A stretch of 13,556 nt of DNA from positions 1-13,556 of the forward strand of contig JASFQI010000114.1 of NCBI GenBank assembly GCA_050115555.1, written 5' to 3'. The notes beneath the pieces are model-generated. The model saw nothing but the letters and a program-made list of their open reading frames with translations. It made no database searches and had not been told where the DNA came from. The position numbers were made by a program, and so were the translations under genes. Of the stretch, positions 7,142 to 13,198 are shown in pieces (the stretch's first letter is position 1; each line of letters opens with the position of its first letter). The DNA comes from JASFQI01 sp050115555. GTDB lineage: Bacteria > Desulfobacterota > DSM-4660 > Desulfatiglandales > HGW-15.

Positions 7142-9432
7142 GCCATGAGCACAGTGTTGTAGGAACCCGGATCGTCCAGCCGGATGCCCCTGCAAAGGCC
7201 ACCGGGCAAGCCAAGTTCGCGGGCGACATTCATCTGCCGGGGATGCTGGCGGCCAAGGCCTTGAGGTGCCCCTATCCACACGCAGAGATCGAGCACATCG
7301 ACACCTCCAAGGCGGAAGAGCTTCCCGGAGTCGTGACGGTCTTGACACCCCGGGACATCGAGGAGTGGAACACCTTTGATCGCGGCATGAAGGACAAGCC
7401 TCTGGTTGCAGGGTATCGGGTGCCTCCGGAGGAGGGTGTGGTCAACAGACGTGCACGCCATTACGGAGATCCGGTCGCGGCCGTGGCCGCCGTCAACGAG
7501 CACATCGCCGAAGAGGCCCTCTCCCTCATCGAGATCGAATACACTCAGCTCCCCTTTGTCATCGATGCCGAGGCGGCCATCCAGCCCGGGGCTCCCCAAA
7601 TAAGCGAGAACGCCGAGCGCAACATTGCCAAGCACCTGACATACCCCTTTCCCGAAGGGGATGTGGAAAAAGCCCTTAAGGAAGCGGACCTGGTCGTGGA
7701 GGGAGCCTTCAGCGCCGGCAAACAGGAGCACTGTACCCAGGAAACCGCTGCCTGCGTGGCCTATGTGGATGCCGGGGGCAGGCTCAATGTCTGGAGCCAA
7801 TGTCAGCTGGCACACCTTGCCAGGCGGGAGCTTGCACACATCTTCAAGATCCCTGTGCGTAAAATCAAGCTCAAGACCCCTTTTGTGGGCGGCAGCTTCG
7901 GCCAGCGCGGGGCCCTGTGCGCCGAACCCATCACCGTGGCCCTGGCCCTCAAGACAAAGAAGCCTGTCAAGCTCGTCTTTTCAAGGGAGGAGAACTTTGT
8001 GGGCCTCGAGAGCCGGACCGGGTTCGACCGGATAACGGTGGCCCTGGGGTTCAAACAGGACGGGACGCTCACGGCCTTCAAGACCTCCATGCTCGGCCGC
8101 CTGGGAGGCTATATGGGCTGCGGACCCATGGCCTCGGTCATCGGCATGACCCTTTCCATGGGCCACTACCGATGCCCCAATCGCGAAGGTTCGGCGGACA
8201 TGGTCCTGACAAACACGCCCCCTTCAGGCGCCATGCGGGGTTTCGGTAATGAATTCATGACGTTTTCCATGGAACAGCTCATGGACGAAGCGGCCGAAAA
8301 GCTCGGCATGGATCCCGTGGATCTCCGTCTCAAGAACGCCAAAAAGGCCGGTGACACGGCCGCCATGGGCCTCCGCCTGGAGAGCACCTACCTCGAAGAC
8401 TGCCTCAGGACCGGAGTGGAGAAATTCGACTGGAAGGAAAAGAGAAATTCTCCAAGGCCGAAAACCGGAGGGATCAAACGCGGGTACGGCATGGCCACCA
8501 TGAGCCACTGCACCGGGGCCGCGCCGCTCTATTTGGAGCACTCCAACGCCATGGTGAAGTTTAACGAGGACGGATCGGTGGACCTGACCGTGCATCCCGC
8601 CCCTGTGGGCCAGCACATCTGGGGTGCGCTTTCGCAGATATGCGCCGAGGAGCTGGGGATTCGTGCCGAGGATGTCAATATCGTCACAGGGGATACGGAT
8701 ATCACGCTATTCGAGTACGGATCGGATGCCAGCCGCTCCACGTATGCCGTGGGGGGCGCGACCGTGAGGGCCGCCAAGCAGGCCAAGGAACAGCTCCTGG
8801 AGCGAGCGGCCGAGATGCTAGAGGTTTCCGCCTCCGACCTCGTGGTCCGAGACCGCACCGTCCTCTCTAAGAGAGACCCAAAGAAAAAAATCCCCGTGGG
8901 CGATGTCTGCTATGAGGCGATCTACAGCTTTGGCGGACGGGCAACGAATTTTTCCGGAAAGCAGTCCTTTGAGCCTGTGTGGAACTCACCGAACTACGGG
9001 GCCTATTTCGCGGACGTCGAGGTGAACACCGAGACGGGCCGTGTCACGGTTAAGAGATTTGTGACCGTTATTGACTGCGGCACCGCCATCAACCCCATGG
9101 CCGTGGAGGGCCAGCTCGAAGGGGGGCTTCAGCAGGGCCTGGGTCTGGCCCTCACGGAAAACTACGTCATCAACAGGGAGACCGGTGTTGTGGAGACCAC
9201 GAACTATGATTCGTATAAGGTGCCCACAGCCGTAGACATGCCCGAAAGCGAGGTCTACATCGTCGACAAACCCGACCCAAAAGGCCCTTTTGGGGCCAAG
9301 GGTGTAGGGGAACCGGGTATGGTGGGCATCGCCCCTGCCATTGCCAATGCCATCTATGATGCCGTCGGGGTCAGAATGCGGGAACTCCCCATCACGCCCG
9401 AGCGACTCCTGGAGGCTCTGGCGAAGAAGTAA
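7138..9432 (+). CDS. Molybdenum hydroxylase, molybdopterin-binding catalytic subunit (xanthine dehydrogenase family)
   Basis: A 764-residue large subunit of normal size. Seen: N-terminal a/b-hammerhead domain, about residues 8-145; molybdopterin-binding part with GGSFGQRG (251-258); GAMRGFG (364-370) with Arg367 matching the substrate-pocket arginine of xanthine dehydrogenase; and GAKGVGEPG (719-727) with Glu725 as the expected catalytic base. The CO-dehydrogenase active-site loop AYRCSFR is absent, so it is not a CO dehydrogenase. The family hydroxylates aldehydes, N-heterocycles or purines with water, or reductively removes a hydroxyl group from aryl-CoA. The start is ATG at 7138, overlapping the previous stop as ATGA; an open frame reaching back to 6955 is a shadow. 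The divergent iorAB operon suggests an aromatic or heterocyclic compound, but this is inference. No maturation (XdhC-like) gene is visible. Confidence 0.94.
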   Translation: MSHEHSVVGTRIVQPDAPAKATGQAKFAGDIHLPGMLAAKALRCPYPHAEIEHIDTSKAEELPGVVTVLTPRDIEEWNTFDRGMKDKPLVAGYRVPPEEGVVNRRARHYGDPVAAVAAVNEHIAEEALSLIEIEYTQLPFVIDAEAAIQPGAPQISENAERNIAKHLTYPFPEGDVEKALKEADLVVEGAFSAGKQEHCTQETAACVAYVDAGGRLNVWSQCQLAHLARRELAHIFKIPVRKIKLKTPFVGGSFGQRGALCAEPITVALALKTKKPVKLVFSREENFVGLESRTGFDRITVALGFKQDGTLTAFKTSMLGRLGGYMGCGPMASVIGMTLSMGHYRCPNREGSADMVLTNTPPSGAMRGFGNEFMTFSMEQLMDEAAEKLGMDPVDLRLKNAKKAGDTAAMGLRLESTYLEDCLRTGVEKFDWKEKRNSPRPKTGGIKRGYGMATMSHCTGAAPLYLEHSNAMVKFNEDGSVDLTVHPAPVGQHIWGALSQICAEELGIRAEDVNIVTGDTDITLFEYGSDASRSTYAVGGATVRAAKQAKEQLLERAAEMLEVSASDLVVRDRTVLSKRDPKKKIPVGDVCYEAIYSFGGRATNFSGKQSFEPVWNSPNYGAYFADVEVNTETGRVTVKRFVTVIDCGTAINPMAVEGQLEGGLQQGLGLALTENYVINRETGVVETTNYDSYKVPTAVDMPESEVYIVDKPDPKGPFGAKGVGEPGMVGIAPAIANAIYDAVGVRMRELPITPERLLEALAKK

Positions 9433-9439
9433 CGTCCTT

Positions 9440-9476
9440 CCCTTTTTCGCATCAGGGAAAAGGGGTTGCCTTTTCG
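9440..9476 (+). terminator. Weak candidate terminator after the Mo-hydroxylase operon
   Basis: CCCTTTT (9440-9446) can pair with AAAAGGG (9458-9464), and AAAAGG (9458-9463) alternatively with CCTTTT (9469-9474). These are short, AT-rich stems without a clean T-tract outside the stem. They lie between the converging ends of the hydroxylase operon and the dctM relic, so they could serve both strands. Confidence 0.25.
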
Positions 9477-9498
9477 GCATCGTCCCCCGGGCCGCTTC

Positions 9499-9720
9499 TC
9501 ACCGAAGACCGGGAAGGAGAAGGGCAATCTGCGGAAAGAGAATGAGAATGACCACGCAGGCCACCATAGCCAGGAAGAAGGGCAGAATGCCTTTGAAGAC
9601 CACCTCCAGGTCCACCTCCGGCGCTACCCCCTTGATCACGTAAACATTGATTCCCACCGGCGGAGTGATGGAGCCCATTTCCAGCCGCACCACGAGGATC
9701 ACCCCGAAACAGACCGGGTC
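9499..9720 (-). pseudogene. dctM: TRAP transporter large permease (DctM), C-terminal remnant
   Basis: Only the last 73 or so residues of a DctM-type permease remain. Seen: DPVCFGVILV, then EMGSITPPVGINVYVIKGVA, then a last hydrophobic helix ending in FPQIALLLPGLR and a stop at 9499. These are the strongly conserved closing segments of TRAP large permeases, which take up carboxylates and related organic acids with a periplasmic binding protein. Directly upstream of the Asp codon stands a TAG (9723-9721), and beyond it lies an unrelated plus-strand receiver-domain remnant. The other 350 or so residues and the start are therefore missing from this place. It converges on the Mo-hydroxylase operon and may once have been an uptake gene for the same substrate (inference). 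It is almost certainly not functional. Confidence 0.85.
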
Positions 9721-9722
9721 CT

Positions 9723-9845
9723 ATGAAGGAGATGGACCAGGATGCGTGTGTTCTTCTTTCGAGCGGAGATACCTTGGATGGTCAGGCAAAAGAGATTTTG
9801 GATCGAGGGTCCAGAGGGTTCATTCAGAAGCTTTTTGATGTGTAA
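9723..9845 (+). pseudogene. Response-regulator receiver domain, C-terminal remnant
   Basis: The 40 codons before TAA read VLLSSG, then GQAKEILDRGSRGFIQKLFD. This matches the end of receiver (REC) domains fused to hybrid histidine kinases in Deltaproteobacteria-like genomes: beta4, helix 4 and the KPF loop that follows the conserved lysine of beta5, here KLF. The phosphorylated aspartate, the first two thirds of the domain and any kinase part are missing. Its 5' limit coincides with the limit of the dctM remnant (9720/9723), marking a rearrangement joint. The stop falls just after the KLF loop, so the last helix is also lost. An ATG happens to stand at 9723 but has no useful ribosome site. A live 40-residue peptide is unlikely. 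Confidence 0.7.
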
Positions 9846-9861
9846 GAAGGGTCCCGGAAAA

Positions 9862-9913
9862 TGACTTAAGTGTAGCCAACAGGCGGTCGACCAGATTTTT
9901 GAGAGGCCATCAA
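9862..9913 (-). repeat. Half copy (C) of the ~105-bp dispersed repeat
   Basis: Read on the minus strand from TTGATGGCCTC at 9913, this matches the left 52 bp of repeat copy B (11896-12000), including CGCCTGTTGGCTACACTTAA. The match stops after GTCA, exactly where the inner hairpin of the full copies begins. Its TTGA end faces the SH3-domain gene. Confidence 0.85.
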
Positions 9914-10010
9914 ATATTGACAATTATTTTATAATAATTAATGTTGTTATAGTGATAGATGTTATAAGAATCACACATTCTACGGTCAATATAAAAGCAT
10001 ATTCCTGCGA
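9914..10010 (+). promoter_or_regulatory. AT-rich leader with promoter-like motifs upstream of the SH3-domain gene
   Basis: TTGACA (9917-9922) starts 3 nt outside repeat copy C. TATAAT (9930-9935) is too close to it and TATAGT (9948-9953) too far (25 nt), so no pair has ideal spacing. The stretch is far richer in A and T than its surroundings, and a promoter here is likely, but its exact elements are uncertain. Confidence 0.35.
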
Positions 10011-10025
10011 AAAGGAACGCTCGGA

Positions 10026-10601
10026 ATGAGGAGTCCTTTCATACAGTTCATTTTTACTTTTATCATCGGAGCCGCGTTCATGATTTTCCCCTATACGGCG
10101 GTAGCTATTCCTGGGGATATATACTATGTTCAAGTCGATGTTGCCAATATGAGGCAAGGGAACTCGCTGGATTACCCTGTTATCGGTTGGTTAAAAGAGG
10201 GGCATAAGCTCATGGAGATTCAGCGAAAAGGAGAGTGGGTTGAAGTTGTCGCAGATTGGGCAAAAGGGCAAACAGGATGGATCCACTCTTCCATTATTGA
10301 TAAAAACTACGTTGCTGGTCAGAGCCCAACGCCGGAAAGTGAAAAGTTTCCTGCTTTTAAAAACGCTTTTGATATTTTGAATCAAAAGGTTGAATCAACG
10401 TACGGAAAAAAACCATTTATTGAAGTAAAAGATCTAGGAGATGGAGTAGTACAAATAAAAGCCTCTGATTTTTGGTTGAATGATCAAACTGATATCAATC
10501 AATTATATTCATTACTCAAAGAAATGGGGAAAAGCCCTTTCCCGATTGCCATACATATTGTTGATCAAGACGGAAATCGTCATCTATCCATTCTTCGATA
10601 G
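10026..10601 (+). CDS. Exported SH3-domain (SH3_3-like) protein
   Basis: A 191-residue protein. Seen: a signal peptide (hydrophobic residues 6-26, likely cleavage after AVA at 27), then a bacterial SH3 domain at about 33-95 containing VANMRQGNS, GWLKEGH, GEWVEV and GQTGWIHSSII, the usual pattern of SH3_3 domains that bind cell-wall or other exported partners. The C-terminal part (about 105-191) is not recognised. ATG at 10026 has AAAGGA 9 nt upstream. Base composition is clearly more AT-rich than the operons on the left, and the gene sits exactly between inverted copies of a dispersed repeat, which points to acquisition as a unit. No neighbour suggests a partner. The role may be in the envelope; an SH3-only sensor or a solo accessory protein fits equally well. 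Confidence 0.8.
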   Translation: MRSPFIQFIFTFIIGAAFMIFPYTAVAIPGDIYYVQVDVANMRQGNSLDYPVIGWLKEGHKLMEIQRKGEWVEVVADWAKGQTGWIHSSIIDKNYVAGQSPTPESEKFPAFKNAFDILNQKVESTYGKKPFIEVKDLGDGVVQIKASDFWLNDQTDINQLYSLLKEMGKSPFPIAIHIVDQDGNRHLSILR

Positions 10602-10621
10602 AGGAAGGAGAAATTACATCC

Positions 10622-10725
10622 TTGACGGTCCCGCAAAAACCCACTCGACTGCCTGTTGGCTGCACTCAAGGCTTTGGAATCGTTTGAGACAAATCTCCAA
10701 GTCTCGGTTTTTTGCGATTCCATCA
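10622..10725 (+). repeat. Full copy (A) of the ~105-bp dispersed repeat
   Basis: It starts with TTGACGGTCCCGCAAAAACC and ends with GGTTTTTTGCGATTCCATCA. The ends are imperfect inverted repeats of about 20 bp. It aligns along its whole length with copy B at 11896-12000, at roughly four in five positions by eye. It starts 20 bp after the SH3-gene stop, where its foldback could also end transcription. No transposase is encoded. Confidence 0.88.
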
Positions 10726-11124
10726 CTTTTCGATAAGTGGAAAATTAGGGCCGATCTTTCCAGATTATACGGCCAATACCGGATAGGGTAAAAAAGTTTC
10801 CTTCTAATCATAAGGTTAGGTTGAAAACAATACATGAATAAAGTGACGCATAACATCGTAGATCTCCAAGGGTTCTTGACACCTCTCCGGCCTCTCTTTT
10901 TCCACCCGCGGCCTAAGAAGACAAAGAGCCGATTGTAAGACGCGCTTTCCCCTGAAATTCCGTTATGTTTCTCTTTCACGGTATTCCCAGAATTTCTTCA
11001 TATTTTCTTCATAATGTCATGCGAACCTGTATCTCGAGAATAGACGAATTTTCTTCACTCTGAGGCTGCGAAATCTTCGAAACGCCCAATGCGTTGATGG
11101 CTCAGGAGAAGGCATTTTATATAT
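10726..11124. other. Intergenic stretch without a supported gene
   Basis: About 400 bp between repeat copy A and the glycine-zipper gene. No frame looks like protein; a 121-codon minus frame here runs into repeat A and has no recognisable motif. It holds tandem 11-bp repeats (listed separately) and probably the promoter of the lipoprotein gene. TTGACA at 10876-10881 has no good -10 at standard spacing. Confidence 0.5.
10993..11060 (+). promoter_or_regulatory. Direct repeats upstream of the glycine-zipper gene (candidate regulator site)
   Basis: TTTCTTCATAT (10993-11003) and TTTCTTCATAA (11004-11014) are adjacent and identical at 10 of 11 positions. A related TTTCTTCACTC follows at 11050-11060. 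Direct repeats spaced by 11 bp are the arrangement bound by OmpR/PhoB-type regulators. A -10-like CATAAT (11010-11015) lies within the second unit. Function is inferred only. Confidence 0.35.
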
Positions 11125-11135
11125 AGGAGGATGCC

Positions 11136-11606
11136 ATGAAACAACGATTCCATAAGGAGTGGGTTTTCGTAACACTAGCCCTGTTTGCGTTTGCGATCTG
11201 TGCGGGTTGCGCCGGCATGGGCAAGGCCGAGCAAGGGGCCCTCATCGGCGGGCTGGGCGGGGCTGCCGTGGGCGGTCAGCTCGGTCCGCACGGGAACCGG
11301 GGGGAGAACGCCCTCATCGGCGCAGGGATCGGGGCGATCCTGGGATACATGATCGGGAACGAGTGGGAGAAGTACGACCAGAGGAGGCTGGATTACGCCC
11401 TGGAGACCGCACCGTCCGGGCGGTGCGCCGCTTGGGTGAACCCGGACACAGGGAACCGGTATGAGGCCACACCCAGGCCGGCTTACCAAAGGCACGGACG
11501 AATTTACCGGGACGTGGAGATCGACGGTGTGGTGGACGGCCGGCGCGAGGTCGTGTACGCCAAGGCCTATCGCCGATCGGACGGCACCTGGCAGCTCGTG
11601 CAGTAG
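11136..11606 (+). CDS. Glycine-zipper 17-kDa surface-antigen-like lipoprotein
   Basis: A 156-residue envelope protein. Seen: a basic N-terminus and hydrophobic signal (about 9-22); a possible lipobox CAGC with the lipidated Cys at 25 (the -3 residue is Cys, which is atypical); glycine-zipper segments at about 34-48 (GALIGGLGGAAVGG) and 58-74 (ALIGAGIGAILGYMIG) with the GxxxG spacing of membrane-packing helices; and a C-terminal domain from about 95 with WVNPDTGNRYEATP and DGTWQLVQ, like the Rickettsia 17-kDa surface antigen/SlyB-type family. It probably sits in the outer membrane. ATG at 11136 follows AGGAGG at 5 nt. It seems to be a single-gene unit; flanking repeats suggest only that its surroundings are plastic. 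No precise function is known for such proteins beyond envelope integrity. Confidence 0.87.
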   Translation: MKQRFHKEWVFVTLALFAFAICAGCAGMGKAEQGALIGGLGGAAVGGQLGPHGNRGENALIGAGIGAILGYMIGNEWEKYDQRRLDYALETAPSGRCAAWVNPDTGNRYEATPRPAYQRHGRIYRDVEIDGVVDGRREVVYAKAYRRSDGTWQLVQ

Positions 11607-11895
11607 AATGCCCTTGCCTCGCTTGGCCGGTTTTTTCTTCCCGCCGCTTGAGAAGGACCGTGGCGGTGTCCGTGACGGGCCCATCCAGGCGGCGCATGGT
11701 TTCGCATGAAAGGAAAAACGCGGCCTTCGGTGTCGCATATGACCTCGAACCCCAATCCTCAGACAACACGAAAGAGGCCTTCCCTCTTTTGGAGGTGGGC
11801 ATCAAGATCGTAGGCCACGAGATGGAGCAGGGCCTTCTTCCGTTGGTTCCCTTCCTCGTCCGCCGCGCGCATCCGCGCGCATTCCTTTTCTAGAA
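11607..11895. other. Intergenic stretch, possible decayed coding sequence
   Basis: GC-rich, with no supported gene. TTTTTT (11631-11636) shortly after the lipoprotein stop follows a weak GCC/GGC foldback and may end transcription. On the minus strand from about 11892 a frame of about 44 codons contains ALLHLVAYDLDAHLQKREG and is then broken by a stop. A neighbouring frame continues with FEVICDTEGRVFPF. This could be a frameshifted relic, but no family was recognised. Confidence 0.3.
11863..11890 (+). terminator. GC-rich tandem/foldback, terminator-like
   Basis: Two perfect tandem copies of CCGCGCGCAT (11863-11882) also allow a GCGCGC-ATCC-GCGCGC hairpin, followed by ATTCCTTTTC. The T-run is only four bases, so terminator activity is doubtful. 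Confidence 0.25.
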
Positions 11896-12000
11896 TTGAC
11901 GGCCTCGCAAAAACCCGCTCGGCCGCCTGTTGGCTACACTTAAGTCACTGGAATCGTTAGAGGCAAATCTCTAGGTTCCAGCTTTTTGCGGCTCCATCAA
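11896..12000 (+). repeat. Full copy (B) of the ~105-bp dispersed repeat
   Basis: It starts with TTGACGGCCTCGCAAAAAC and ends with CTTTTTGCGGCTCCATCAA, which are imperfect terminal inverted repeats of about 18 bp. Inside, CTGGAA (11948-11953) pairs with TTCCAG (11976-11981) and TAGAG (11958-11962) with CTCTA (11969-11973), giving an inner hairpin. It aligns with copies A and C. It encodes no transposase, so if mobile it must be moved by an enzyme encoded elsewhere, like a MITE or REP-type element. Confidence 0.88.
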
Positions 12001-12002
12001 AA

Positions 12003-12311
12003 TTCGGTCCTTTCACCACGGAAGATCCCTTTCTGCATCCTGAAACCGGATCACTGCAGTCCGCAGCTCCGCAAGCAGTTGCGTTCACGCAGGCGGAAGA
12101 TCATGTCCGGCACGGGCTTGAACAAGGATGGAAATCCTATGGATCGATGGCGAAGGCGCGAGTCATCAGCCGTGCATGGAATCGATTCAGAAACGATATG
12201 GCAGGCTTGCCGACGAGCCTTTTTGATGCCATTCTGAAAAGGTCCTTCAACGAGCGAGGTTCCTTCACTTTCCGTTGCCGCGATCTGTCTTTTTCAAATC
12301 CAGGGAGATGA
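12003..12311 (+). pseudogene. Possible truncated open frame cut off by repeat copy B
   Basis: One frame is open from inside repeat B (after a stop at 11958-11960) to TGA at 12309-12311, over 100 codons outside the repeat. It contains HVRHGLEQGWKSYGSMAKA and later FDAILKRSFNERGSFTFRC, which look protein-like, but there is no start codon with a ribosome site; the first in-frame ATG is at 12147. It may be the 3' end of a gene lost at the repeat boundary, or a chance open frame. No family was recognised. It ends inside the start region of the DUF2959 gene. Confidence 0.25.
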
Positions 12312-12313
12312 TG

Positions 12314-12958
12314 ATGAAAGGTTTTCTTTCCATTGTTCTTGCAAGCGTCGTCGGGCTCATCGGCTGTATCAGCGTGTACTACGGAGCCATGGAAAAAATG
12401 GGGGTGCACAAGCGTGATATCATGGTGGACCGCGTCAAAGAAGCGCGTGACACCCAGGATGAAGCGAAGCAGCAGTTCCTGACGGCCATGGAGCATTTCA
12501 AGAGCGTTGTCCACTTCCAGGGGGGCGATCTGGAGAGGGAATACAATGAGTTGAAAGCGACACTTCAGAAGACCGAGGCCGAGGCCGCTGAGGTACGGAA
12601 GCGTATCCGTGCGGTCGAGGACGTCTCCTCCGCGCTGTTCGGCGAATGGCGAGCCGAAATCAAGCAGTACTCCAGCGATAAACTGCGCGAGGCGAGCCAA
12701 CGGAAGTACGATGCGACCAAAAGCAAATACGAGGGACTCATCGGTGCCATGAAGAAGGCTGAAGCCAAACTTGAACCCGCACTGGTTCCTTTACGGGACC
12801 AGGTCCTGTTTATGAAGCACAATCTGAACGCGAGAGCGATCGCAGGGCTCAGTGCGGAAGTGAACAACGTTGAGACGAATGTGGAAAGGCTGGTGCGAGA
12901 CATGGAGGAGGCGATCACCCAAGCCGATTCCTTCATCGCATCCTTACAAGGGGAGTGA
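12314..12958 (+). CDS. DUF2959 family lipoprotein
   Basis: A 214-residue protein of the usual DUF2959 length. Seen: a lipoprotein signal peptide with lipobox LIGC (15-18, lipidated Cys18); then the family's conserved start YYGAMEKMGVHKRDIMVDRV (22-41); KEARDTQDEAKQQF; coiled-coil-rich helices over about 72-150; RDQVLFMKHNLNARAIAGL (161-179); and a closing helix with ERLVRDMEEAI. The function of the family is unknown; it is an exported, mostly helical protein seen in many Gram-negative bacteria. Three ATGs stand in a row at 12308, 12311 and 12314. AGGGAG (12302-12307) leaves 6 nt only for the third, so that start is preferred. The next gene follows on the same strand after about 240 bp and may or may not be co-transcribed. 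Confidence 0.9.
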   Translation: MKGFLSIVLASVVGLIGCISVYYGAMEKMGVHKRDIMVDRVKEARDTQDEAKQQFLTAMEHFKSVVHFQGGDLEREYNELKATLQKTEAEAAEVRKRIRAVEDVSSALFGEWRAEIKQYSSDKLREASQRKYDATKSKYEGLIGAMKKAEAKLEPALVPLRDQVLFMKHNLNARAIAGLSAEVNNVETNVERLVRDMEEAITQADSFIASLQGE

Positions 12959-13198
12959 TTCCGTCGTGTGCCTGCTGTGAACGGGCATCCGTTGGTTACG
13001 TGCTAAAGGATGGGGATGGAAGCAAGCCGTCCCTGGGCGCCTCCTGTTTTGCGGGGCGGTATAGGCGGTTCAAGACGATGGCACAGAAGCTTCCGAGTGA
13101 AATCGAATCGTTTTATGAGGTCCTTGCGATGTACACGGACGGTGGCTGCCGGCATGGCGTTGTCGCACACGCAATGGCAAAGGAAGAAGGAGAGCACA

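Noticed and set aside
7138..9432. Carbon monoxide dehydrogenase large subunit (CoxL)
   Set aside because: The AYRCSFR active-site loop of CoxL is absent.
10614..10979. 121-codon minus-strand frame
   Set aside because: It runs through repeat copy A, shows no domain and has no ribosome site; probably chance.
9862..12000. CRISPR array from the three repeat copies
   Set aside because: Copies are about 105 bp, in mixed orientation and 0.7-1.2 kb apart, so there are no regular spacers.
12137..12700. 187-codon minus-strand frame
   Set aside because: Antisense to the DUF2959 gene, which has clear family motifs and a lipobox.
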